NCBI GenBank assembly: GCA_023701005.1 | Contig: JAMPXW010000001.1 | Coordinates: 99,769-143,842, forward strand | Length of the DNA: 44,074 nucleotides | DNA from: Burkholderiales bacterium | GTDB taxonomy: Bacteria; Patescibacteriota; Minisyncoccia; Phycocordibacterales; UBA9973 | Direction of reading: 5' to 3' | Part shown: piece by piece, positions 32,807 to 39,634 of the stretch | Layout of the letters: each line of letters opens with the position of its first letter | Numbering within the stretch: position 1 is the first letter of the stretch | Notes under the pieces: model-generated | The model's input: only the letters and a program-made list of their open reading frames with translations | Told to the model about the DNA's origin: nothing | The model's database searches: none | Program-made: the position numbers and the translations under genes

Positions 32807-33850
32807 TTAAATTAATTTATTTTGCTTGTTTTCTTTTATATCAAAACCAAGATGTAAATAAGCTTTGTCTGTGGCAACACGTCCACGAGCTGTTCTTTCC
32901 AATAATCCTAATTGTATTAAATATGGTTCAACGACTTCTTCTACTGTTGCTTCTTCTTCAGACATTGCCGCGGCTATGGTCTTAAGACCAACGGGGCCAC
33001 CATTAAATTTTTCAATTAATATTTCTAGAAACTTTCTGTCGGAAGAATTTAATCCTATTTCATCTATTGCCAACATGTTTAGGGCGTCTCTTACTGTTTT
33101 TTCATCTAAACTTTTTTTGTGTACTTGTGCAAAGTCACGTGCTCTTTTCAAAAAATAGTTTGCTGTGCGTGGTGTAAACCTACTACGTTTTGCTATCTCT
33201 TTTAAAGCCCCTTCATCTAATTCTGTTTTTAATAATTTACTGGAACGTTTTACTATCTCTGCGATCTCTTCATTTGAATAAAATTCTAATCTAAAAACAC
33301 CACCGGAAAAACGTGAACGTAGGGGAGAAGAGACTAGCGCGACACGAGTCGTCGCAGCTATCAAAGTGAAGGGAGGCAAATCTAGTTGGATTGTTCTAGC
33401 AGAAGGACCTTTACCTATAATAATATCTAAAACCCCAGACTCCATAGCTGGATATAATATTTCTTCAACCATTTTGTTTAATCTGTGAATTTCGTCAATA
33501 AAAAGTATATCCCCAGAGGCTAGGTTTGTGAGTATTGAGGCTAGATCGCCTACTTTTTCTATGGCAGGTCCTGAAGTTATCTTCATTTGCTTTCCAGTCT
33601 CCTTTGCTATGAGGTGGGCGAGGGTAGTTTTCCCCAATCCTGGGGGGCCATAAAATAAGATATGTTCAGGAATGTGACCTCTTTCTTCAGCGGCTCGTAA
33701 TAGTATTTTAACGTTGTCTTTTATGTGTTTTTGGCCAATATATTCTTCCCAGTGAGTGGGTCTTAGGGCTTGGTCTAGAAAGGAATCATCAGAATTAACA
33801 TTGTTTTCAACATCAGGATTTTTGGATTTTTTAGGTTTTTCACTTGACAT
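32807..33850 (-). CDS. ruvB: Holliday junction DNA helicase RuvB
   Basis: 347 residues. This AAA+ motor drives branch migration with RuvA. LRPTHWEEYIGQKHIKDNVK is the typical start. Walker A is GPPGLGKTTLAHLI, Walker B DILFIDEIHRLNK and sensor I/arginine finger region IAATTRVALVSSPLRSRF. The winged-helix C-terminus has FNGGPVGLKTIAAAMSEE. Its ATG at 33850 has TATTAT 6 nt upstream on the minus strand. Two DnaA-box-like sites lie in front of it. It heads ruvB-yebC-ruvC. Confidence 0.96.
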   Translation of the reverse strand: MSSEKPKKSKNPDVENNVNSDDSFLDQALRPTHWEEYIGQKHIKDNVKILLRAAEERGHIPEHILFYGPPGLGKTTLAHLIAKETGKQMKITSGPAIEKVGDLASILTNLASGDILFIDEIHRLNKMVEEILYPAMESGVLDIIIGKGPSARTIQLDLPPFTLIAATTRVALVSSPLRSRFSGGVFRLEFYSNEEIAEIVKRSSKLLKTELDEGALKEIAKRSRFTPRTANYFLKRARDFAQVHKKSLDEKTVRDALNMLAIDEIGLNSSDRKFLEILIEKFNGGPVGLKTIAAAMSEEEATVEEVVEPYLIQLGLLERTARGRVATDKAYLHLGFDIKENKQNKLI

Positions 33851-33856
33851 TTTTTT

Positions 33857-33862
33857 ATAATA
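33857..33862 (-). promoter_or_regulatory. ruvB -10 box (leaderless)
   Basis: TATTAT on the minus strand, with 6 A's between it and the ATG at 33850. No clear -35. Confidence 0.4.
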
Positions 33863-33886
33863 TGCTATACTTCTAAAAGTGGTTAA

Positions 33887-33906
33887 TTATCAACACCCTA
33901 TCCACA
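33887..33906 (+). promoter_or_regulatory. Pair of DnaA-box-like sites between ruvB and the RNA gene
   Basis: TTATCAACA (33887-33895) and CTATCCACA (33898-33906), 11 bp apart in the same orientation. This is the spacing seen upstream of dnaA. They lie upstream of both divergent transcripts. Confidence 0.5.
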
Positions 33907-33947
33907 AGGCTTTACACATTATAGCATTTGTATTAATTTCTTTATAG

Positions 33948-33953
33948 TATAAT
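33948..33953 (+). promoter_or_regulatory. -10 box of the structured RNA gene
   Basis: TATAAT predicts a start near 33960-33961, which coincides with the base of the predicted RNA rod. No strong -35. Confidence 0.5.
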
Positions 33954-33960
33954 AGTTTTT

Positions 33961-34150
33961 GTAAGAGAATATTAATCTCTAAGCAATCAGCCATCGGTTA
34001 TACAGGTTTGCATAGGACGTTTTGGTGCCCTTACAGGTTCCTGGAGCTATCCTTTAATGATTTGTTACTTTTAGGGCTTAGCTTTAAAAGGATTGTTTAG
34101 AGATTAATGAGCTCTTCTAATAAAAAAACTTAGCTTTAACGCTAAGTTTT
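33961..34150 (+). ncRNA. Structured non-coding RNA, 6S RNA-like architecture
   Basis: About 190 bases with its own -10 box and intrinsic terminator and no ORF. The two ends pair as a long rod: 33971-33988 with 34091-34108 form an 18-bp stem with one G-U pair. aagag (33963-33967) with ctctt (34112-34116) extends it. The enclosed 100 bases have lower complementarity with a small apical pairing region. Length, closing rod, large internal open region and promoter/terminator fit 6S RNA, which traps housekeeping RNA polymerase. It does not show the conserved blocks of RNase P RNA, SRP RNA or tmRNA. The 6S assignment is inference; the existence of a structured transcript is well supported. Confidence 0.6.
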
Positions 34151-34153
34151 TTT
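34122..34153. terminator. Terminator shared by the structured RNA gene and pilB
   Basis: aaaaaaacttagc (34122-34134) pairs with gctaagttttttt (34141-34153), with a 6-nt loop. It has an A-run and a T-run, so it can work in both directions; it overlaps the end of the minus-strand pilB. Confidence 0.88.
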
Positions 34154-35852
34154 ATTCTTCTAGTAAGTCTACGACACTTTGTACTTCTTCCAGAGAGGTG
34201 ACACCATTTAAAATTTTTACTACACCGTCTTGTCTCATGGAGAGTATTCCTTGGAGGCGAGCAACTTTTTTAATTTCACGCTCGCTTGGATTTAGTGGCA
34301 TTATTTTTTCTATCGCTTCATCTGTTTTTATTGCTTCAAATATTCCTATTCTTCCTTTGTAGCCTATCATATTACATTCTTCACAACCAACGGGAGAGTA
34401 AAGTTTTATAGTAGTATTTGGATCTATGTTGTAATTTGTTAAACTTTTACCTTCTTCTTTTATTCCATTCATTATATTGTTTAAGACTTTCAATTCTTTT
34501 TCATCTGGTATTTTTTCTTTTTTACAATTATTACAAAGTTTACGTACTAAACGTTGAGCTATAGATAAAGACAAAGCAGATACCATTATCTTTGGATTTG
34601 CTTCTAGATCTATAAGTCGTGGAATCACTCCTGCAGCATTATTTGTGTGAAGAGTAGAAAATACCATATGTCCTGTTAAAGCAGCTTCTATGCCTGTTTT
34701 AGCTGTTTCTTTGTCACGTATTTCTCCCACCATGACCACATCTGGATCTTGTCTCAGTGCAGATTTTAATCCTTCTAAGAATGTATAGCCTTTTTCTTCA
34801 TTTGTTTGTGTTTGTGTTATTCCTGGTAAATGATATTCGATAGGATCCTCGATAGTTATTATTTTAATTTCTGGCGAATATATTTTTCTTAAAAAAGCAT
34901 AGAGAGTTGTTGTTTTACCAGATCCTGTGGGCCCTGTCACCAATATCATCCCGTTTGGTTTTTTTATTTCTTCTTCTATAACAGAAAATAAAAATGGTTC
35001 TATGCCTATGTCTTCTAATTTTACTTGTATAGATTTAGGATCAAGGATACGCATGACAATAGATTCACCATAAGCACCTGGTATGAGGGAAGTACGTATA
35101 CTTAATTCTTCACTTCCTTCCATTATGCTAAAACGACCATCCTGTGCGATTTTAGAGTTTAATTTCATTCCAGAAAGGAGTTTTATTCTGGAATTAAATA
35201 AATGATAAATATTATTTTCAAAAAACATTACATCATGAAGTATCCCGTCTAGTCTTAATCTTAATCTACTTCTATCTTTTTCTGGTTCTACGTGTATGTC
35301 AGAAGCTTTAATAGAAATAGCGCCAGCCAAAATTATCTCTAGCATTTTAGAAATTCGATGAATTTGATTTCCGACCATTGCTTCTTCTATTAATTTTTCT
35401 ATGTCTTTTATTGTTTTTATATCTTTGCCAACTTCTTTTAATATGTCTCCAGAAATATCTAAACCACCTACTTTTGAATTTTCCGCTAGAGAAAGTTCTT
35501 GATATCTTGCCCAAACTTTTTCTAAAGAAGCGAGAGAAACCATATAAAAGGTGGGGATTAAACCCTCTCTTTCTATTTGTTCTTTTATTTTTGAAAGAAG
35601 ATCAGGAGATGGAACACGTACAGCTATAAAGATATTTTTACCGAATAATTTGAATGGTGCTATTTTGAGATCTCTAGCATCTTTTTCAGAAATTGCTCTT
35701 AGGGCTTCATTATCTATGCCCAACCTAGCTAAATCAATATATGGAAGTTTGTATTTTGATTCAGCAAGCACCGCTACAAGCTCTTCTTCTTCTTGTTTTT
35801 TTATTTCATCAAGTTGTTTATTTTGTTTTTCTTCATCAAAATCAGTTACCAT
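34152..35852 (-). CDS. pilB: PilB/GspE-family type IV pilus assembly ATPase
   Basis: 566 residues from ATG 35852. A longer frame to 35942 would cover the polA start and adds only a non-conserved Cys-rich segment. The N-terminal MshEN/T2SSE domain is present (LPYIDLARLGIDNEALRAIS). Walker A is GPTGSGKTTTLYAF, Asp box ITIEDPIEY, Walker B MVGEIRDKETA and His box STLHTNNAAG. A four-cysteine zinc motif CNNC...CEEC follows near the end. It powers pilus extension at the inner membrane. No other pilus genes are in the window. polA diverges upstream. Confidence 0.94.
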   Translation of the reverse strand: MVTDFDEEKQNKQLDEIKKQEEEELVAVLAESKYKLPYIDLARLGIDNEALRAISEKDARDLKIAPFKLFGKNIFIAVRVPSPDLLSKIKEQIEREGLIPTFYMVSLASLEKVWARYQELSLAENSKVGGLDISGDILKEVGKDIKTIKDIEKLIEEAMVGNQIHRISKMLEIILAGAISIKASDIHVEPEKDRSRLRLRLDGILHDVMFFENNIYHLFNSRIKLLSGMKLNSKIAQDGRFSIMEGSEELSIRTSLIPGAYGESIVMRILDPKSIQVKLEDIGIEPFLFSVIEEEIKKPNGMILVTGPTGSGKTTTLYAFLRKIYSPEIKIITIEDPIEYHLPGITQTQTNEEKGYTFLEGLKSALRQDPDVVMVGEIRDKETAKTGIEAALTGHMVFSTLHTNNAAGVIPRLIDLEANPKIMVSALSLSIAQRLVRKLCNNCKKEKIPDEKELKVLNNIMNGIKEEGKSLTNYNIDPNTTIKLYSPVGCEECNMIGYKGRIGIFEAIKTDEAIEKIMPLNPSEREIKKVARLQGILSMRQDGVVKILNGVTSLEEVQSVVDLLEE

Positions 35853-35901
35853 TTGTCTTTTAATAATACAACATTTTTTTATGAATAACCAATCACAAAA
35901 A

Positions 35902-35910
35902 TGATATAAT
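35902..35910 (+). promoter_or_regulatory. Extended -10 of polA (leaderless)
   Basis: TGa-TATAAT, with 7 nt before the ATG at 35918. Confidence 0.6.
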
Positions 35911-35917
35911 CTACTTA

Positions 35918-38341
35918 ATGAACAAAGATGTGGAAACAACACAAAAGACGATAGTTTTATTAGATTCTCATGCGATCATTCATCGAGCCTATCATGCTTT
36001 GCCCAAGTTTTTATCTTCAAAAGGTGAGCCGACTGGTGCTTTGTATGGTCTTTCTAGTATGTTGATGAAAATAATCACCGATTTAAAGCCTGATTATATC
36101 GTTGCTTGTTATGATTTGCCACAGAAAACTTTTAGACATGAAGCGTATGATGGATATAAAGCAGGCAGAGCTAAGACAGAAGATGCATTGATTTTACAGT
36201 TGAAAAATTCCAGACAAATTTTTGAAGCTTTTAATATTCCGATGTATGATGCTCCAGGCTTTGAAGCTGATGATGTTTTGGGAACAATTGTAGAAAAATT
36301 AAAAAACAATAAGGACATAAACATAATAATAGCTTCGGGCGACATGGATACGATGCAACTTATCGATGGAGGAAAAGTAAAAGTATATACTTTGAAAAAG
36401 GGGATCAACGATACGATTTTATATGATGAAGAAAAAGTTTTTGAAAGATTTAATTTTAAACCTAAGCTTTTACCAGATTATAAGGGGTTGAGGGGTGACC
36501 CATCAGATAATATTATAGGCATAAAAGGTATTGGAGAAAAGACAGCCACGACTTTGATATCAAATTTTGGAACGATAGAAGAAATATATAAACAAATCAA
36601 AAACGATGAGAAGGTTTTTTCAAAGATTGGGATTTCTCCTAGAATAATAGAACTTATAAAAAACAACGAAGAAGAAGCTTTGTTTTCAAAAACTTTAGCA
36701 AAGATAAGGACAGACGCGCCAGTTGATTTTAAAATTCCAGAAAAAACTTTTTGGGAGAATGCAGATTTAAAGAAAATGGAAGACATGTTTGCTACTTTTG
36801 AATTTAGAAGTTTGTATTCAAGATTAAAAATTTTTTTTGATGGGAAATTGGAGAAAGAAAGTTTTGGAGCTGGTCTGGCCGGGGTGGGGGACCCGGGGAA
36901 TCGAGGACCCGAGAAAATTTTGCTTTCTCCAATTTCCCCAGCGAGACTCCAAGAAACAGCTATTGCTCTTTGGATTTTAAATTCAGATATAACTAATCCT
37001 TCTTTGGATGATATTTTGCATTATGCAAAAACATCTTCTTTTGAAGAAGCTGAAAAATATATTTTCAGACAATTAAAAGAGAAAGGCCTGGAAAAGGTTT
37101 ATGAAGAAATAGAAAAACCCATAATTCATATAGTTAAAAACATGCAAGATTATGGAATTCTTATAGATAAAAGTTATTTTGAGAAATTATCCAAAGAATA
37201 TCATGAAGAATTAGATAAATTAACAGAAAAAATTTACAAGATTGCAGGCGCAGAGTTTAATATAAATTCACCCAAACAATTAGGTGAAATTCTTTTTGAT
37301 AAAATGGGAATGAAGTCTAGTAAAAAGAAGAATGCCAGTGGTTCTTTCTCTACGAAAGTTTCTGTGTTGGAAGAGCTAGAAGAAGATAACCCGATTATAA
37401 AAGAAATACTTGCGTATCGAGAATTACAAAAATTGCTCTCGACTTATATTGATGTTATCCCTTTTATGGCGGGAGAGGATGGAAGGTTGCATGCTAAATT
37501 TTTACAAAATGGCACGACAACAGGCAGATTTTCTTCACAAGATCCAAATTTACAAAATTTACCAATCAAAACAGAACTTGGTAAAAAAATAAGAAATGGT
37601 TTTATCGCAGGCAAAGGAAACAAACTTGCAGCTTTTGATTATTCACAGATAGAATTGAGAGTTGCTGCCATACTATCTCAAGATGTAAAGATGACACAGA
37701 TATTTCGTGAGGGGAAAGATATTCATACAGGAGTGGCATCTTTTGTATTTAATGTTCCTCAAGATAAGGTAGATGGTGAGATGCGTCGCAAAGCGAAAGT
37801 TATAAATTTTGGAATAATTTATGGCATGGGTGTCTCTTCTTTAAGAAAAAGTTTGGGAGGCGACAGAAAAGAAGCACAAAAATTTTATGATAATTATTTT
37901 AATCAATTTTCTGGTGTACGTGAATATTTAGAAAGTGTCAAAGTCTTTGCAATGAAAAATTCTTATACAGAGACATTATTTGGGAGACGCAGATTTTTTC
38001 CTAATATAAATTCCAGAATTCCTTTTTTAAAGAATATGGCAGAAAGAACAGCTACTAATGCTCCGATTCAAGGTACAGCGACAGCCGATATTATAAAGTT
38101 AGCTATAAGATTTTCGGAAGAAGATTTGAGAGAAGCAAACCTACTAGACAGAGTACACCTAGTTCTACAGATACATGATGAATTAGTGTATGAGATAGAT
38201 GAAAATATATTACCAAAAGCTGAAGAAATTATTAAAAATGCTATGCAGAATGTACTAGAAAGATCTTATTTAAAATACAAAACAGACATTCCTTTATTGG
38301 TCCATTTAGGATCAGGGGCCAACTTGGGGGAAGTAAAATAG
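35918..38341 (+). CDS. polA: DNA polymerase I with reduced 3'-5' exonuclease region and a palindromic insertion
   Basis: 807 residues. The N-terminal 5'-3' exonuclease domain (1-290) shows LLDSHAIIHRAYHALPKF, AYDGYKAGR, FEADDVLGTI and the helix-hairpin GDPSDNIIGIKGIGEKTA. The polymerase domain shows TTGRFSSQDPNLQNLPI, motif A DYSQIELRVAA (Asp574), motif B RRKAKVINFGIIYGMG and motif C QIHDELVYE (Asp754). The segment between them is only about 110 residues and lacks visible DEDD exonuclease residues, so proofreading is probably absent. Element B2 lies at about residues 308-340 (GAGLAGVGDPGNRGPEK), in this degenerate region. It fills gaps in repair and Okazaki fragment processing. Confidence 0.96.
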   Translation: MNKDVETTQKTIVLLDSHAIIHRAYHALPKFLSSKGEPTGALYGLSSMLMKIITDLKPDYIVACYDLPQKTFRHEAYDGYKAGRAKTEDALILQLKNSRQIFEAFNIPMYDAPGFEADDVLGTIVEKLKNNKDINIIIASGDMDTMQLIDGGKVKVYTLKKGINDTILYDEEKVFERFNFKPKLLPDYKGLRGDPSDNIIGIKGIGEKTATTLISNFGTIEEIYKQIKNDEKVFSKIGISPRIIELIKNNEEEALFSKTLAKIRTDAPVDFKIPEKTFWENADLKKMEDMFATFEFRSLYSRLKIFFDGKLEKESFGAGLAGVGDPGNRGPEKILLSPISPARLQETAIALWILNSDITNPSLDDILHYAKTSSFEEAEKYIFRQLKEKGLEKVYEEIEKPIIHIVKNMQDYGILIDKSYFEKLSKEYHEELDKLTEKIYKIAGAEFNINSPKQLGEILFDKMGMKSSKKKNASGSFSTKVSVLEELEEDNPIIKEILAYRELQKLLSTYIDVIPFMAGEDGRLHAKFLQNGTTTGRFSSQDPNLQNLPIKTELGKKIRNGFIAGKGNKLAAFDYSQIELRVAAILSQDVKMTQIFREGKDIHTGVASFVFNVPQDKVDGEMRRKAKVINFGIIYGMGVSSLRKSLGGDRKEAQKFYDNYFNQFSGVREYLESVKVFAMKNSYTETLFGRRRFFPNINSRIPFLKNMAERTATNAPIQGTATADIIKLAIRFSEEDLREANLLDRVHLVLQIHDELVYEIDENILPKAEEIIKNAMQNVLERSYLKYKTDIPLLVHLGSGANLGEVK
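36842..36938 (+). repeat. Palindromic element B2, in frame inside polA
   Basis: Arms gggaaattggagaaag (36842-36857) and ctttctccaatttccc (36923-36938) are a perfect 16-bp inverted repeat specific to polA. The core shares ctggtctggccggggt and gaggac/ccgagaaaa-type blocks with the reverse complement of B1 in pcrA, about 80% over 57 bases. Unlike A1/A2, the two B copies are read from opposite strands. Confidence 0.9.
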
Positions 38342-38352
38342 GTTGTTTTTTG

Positions 38353-38361
38353 TGATATAAT
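38353..38361 (+). promoter_or_regulatory. Extended -10 of the gene at 38368 (leaderless)
   Basis: TGa-TATAAT, with 6 nt before ATG 38368. This separates it transcriptionally from polA. Confidence 0.55.
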
Positions 38362-38367
38362 GAACTT

Positions 38368-38856
38368 ATGGAATTAGTTGGAAACGAACAAAATATACAG
38401 GATAAAAATATTCATAAAAATAAGGTTCATAAAGTATTAGCCCATTCATACTTGTCTTTCTTTTTGTTATTTTTAGTCGGCATGTTTTTGGATTTTATTT
38501 TTCCACTCAAGATTTTTAATGGAAGTAATTTGATGTTTATTGGTGTTGTTTTGTTAATTTGTGGAACTTTTTTAATATTTTGGGCACAAAGATCTTCTTT
38601 AAAATTACAAAAGGAAAATATGACAAAAGATGTTTTTTATCGTGGTCCGTATCGTTATACCAGAAGTCCAACGCACTATGGTTTATTTTTTTTAATGTTG
38701 GGTTTTGGTTTTACCGCCAATGCTTTGTTTATGGTTTTATTTTCTGTATTTTCATTTTTTATCACCAAATTTGTGTTTATTAAAAAACAAGAAAAAATAT
38801 TAGAAGAAAAGTATGGATCTCCTTATATTGAATACAAGAAATTAGTAAGATTTTAA
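38368..38856 (+). CDS. Isoprenylcysteine carboxyl methyltransferase-like membrane protein
   Basis: 162 residues with about four transmembrane helices (near SYLSFFLLFLVGMFLDFIF, LMFIGVVLLICGTFLIFW, HYGLFFLMLGFGFTANALF, FMVLFSVFSFFITKFVFI). The motif FYRGPYRYTRSPTHYGLFF and the C-terminal EEKYGSPYIEYKKLV match the ICMT/PEMT-like methyltransferase family (RHP-type G-P-Y-x-x-x-R-x-P/H signature). The substrate in bacteria is usually unknown. holA-like follows after 2 bases. Confidence 0.82.
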   Translation: MELVGNEQNIQDKNIHKNKVHKVLAHSYLSFFLLFLVGMFLDFIFPLKIFNGSNLMFIGVVLLICGTFLIFWAQRSSLKLQKENMTKDVFYRGPYRYTRSPTHYGLFFLMLGFGFTANALFMVLFSVFSFFITKFVFIKKQEKILEEKYGSPYIEYKKLVRF

Positions 38857-38858
38857 TT

Positions 38859-39506
38859 ATGATATATCTTTTTTGTGGGGATGATGTAAAAAAGAAACAC
38901 GATAATTACGAAAAATTTATAAAATCTATATCCCCAGATATGGAAGTTTTTTTTATTGGTAAAAATGATTTTAATCCTATTCAGATAGAAAGTTTTTATT
39001 CCGGTTCTGGTTTGTTTTTTAAAAAATGTGTAGTTGTTTTTACTAATATATTTGAGAGAGAAGAAACACTTAAATTTATTTTAGAAAAATTAGATTTAAT
39101 AAAACAATCAGATAATGATTTTGTTTTTTTGGAAAGCAAGATAAACAAAGCAACATTAGAAGCTTTTAAAAAAATTGAAGCAGATATAAGTAATTTTGAA
39201 CTTTCAAAAGAGAAAAAAGAGAAATATAATAATTTTTTATTAGCAGATGCTTTTTCTCAAAGAGATAAGCTTCATTTGTGGATATATTTTAGACAAGCTA
39301 TGAATGTGGGGGTGGGCATGGAAGAACTAATTGGTGTTTTGTTTTGGAAAGCAAAAGATATGATTTTGAAAAATAATTTTAATAAATTTTCTGAAGAAGA
39401 ACTTCAAAATTTTGTCACTAAGATTTCTTATTTATTACCTGAAGCTAGAAAAGAAGGCAGGGATGCAGAAGTAGTATTTGAGCAGTTTTTGCTTGAGGTT
39501 TTTTAA
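38859..39506 (+). CDS. holA: DNA polymerase III delta subunit-like protein, shortened
   Basis: 215 residues against about 340 in typical HolA. IYLFCGDDVKKKHDNYEKFI at the start and FYSGSGLFFKKCVVVFTNIF, then NDFVFLES, follow the HolA N-terminal AAA-like domain (the usual F-F-L-x-G-D and F-S-G-x-x-L-F patterns). LADAFSQRDKLHLWIYFRQA and LIGVLFWKAKDMIL fit the collar region. HolA loads the sliding clamp. Internal regions are missing. It lies just before tRNA-Lys. The call is by pattern, not by alignment. Confidence 0.75.
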   Translation: MIYLFCGDDVKKKHDNYEKFIKSISPDMEVFFIGKNDFNPIQIESFYSGSGLFFKKCVVVFTNIFEREETLKFILEKLDLIKQSDNDFVFLESKINKATLEAFKKIEADISNFELSKEKKEKYNNFLLADAFSQRDKLHLWIYFRQAMNVGVGMEELIGVLFWKAKDMILKNNFNKFSEEELQNFVTKISYLLPEARKEGRDAEVVFEQFLLEVF

Positions 39507-39539
39507 AAATCTGTTATTATAACAAAGTCATATAAAAAT

Positions 39540-39612
39540 GCGCCCGTAGCTCAGCTGGTAGAGCAGATCCCTTTTAAGGATAAGGTCCTCGGTTCGATCC
39601 CGAGCGGGCGCA
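39540..39612 (+). tRNA. tRNA-Lys (anticodon TTT)
   Basis: 73 bases folding to a full cloverleaf. Acceptor GCGCCCG pairs with CGGGCGC, D-arm GCTCAGCTGGTAGAGC, anticodon loop CTTTTAA with TTT, and T-arm CTCGG-TTCGATC-CCGAG. The 27-43 pair is G-A. CCA is not encoded (acaac follows). Confidence 0.95.
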
Positions 39613-39634
39613 CAACATAAATTTATTTCTACTA

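Noticed and set aside
35853-35942. Longer pilB start
   Set aside because: The extra residues would cover the polA start and are Cys-rich and unlike the family N-terminus.
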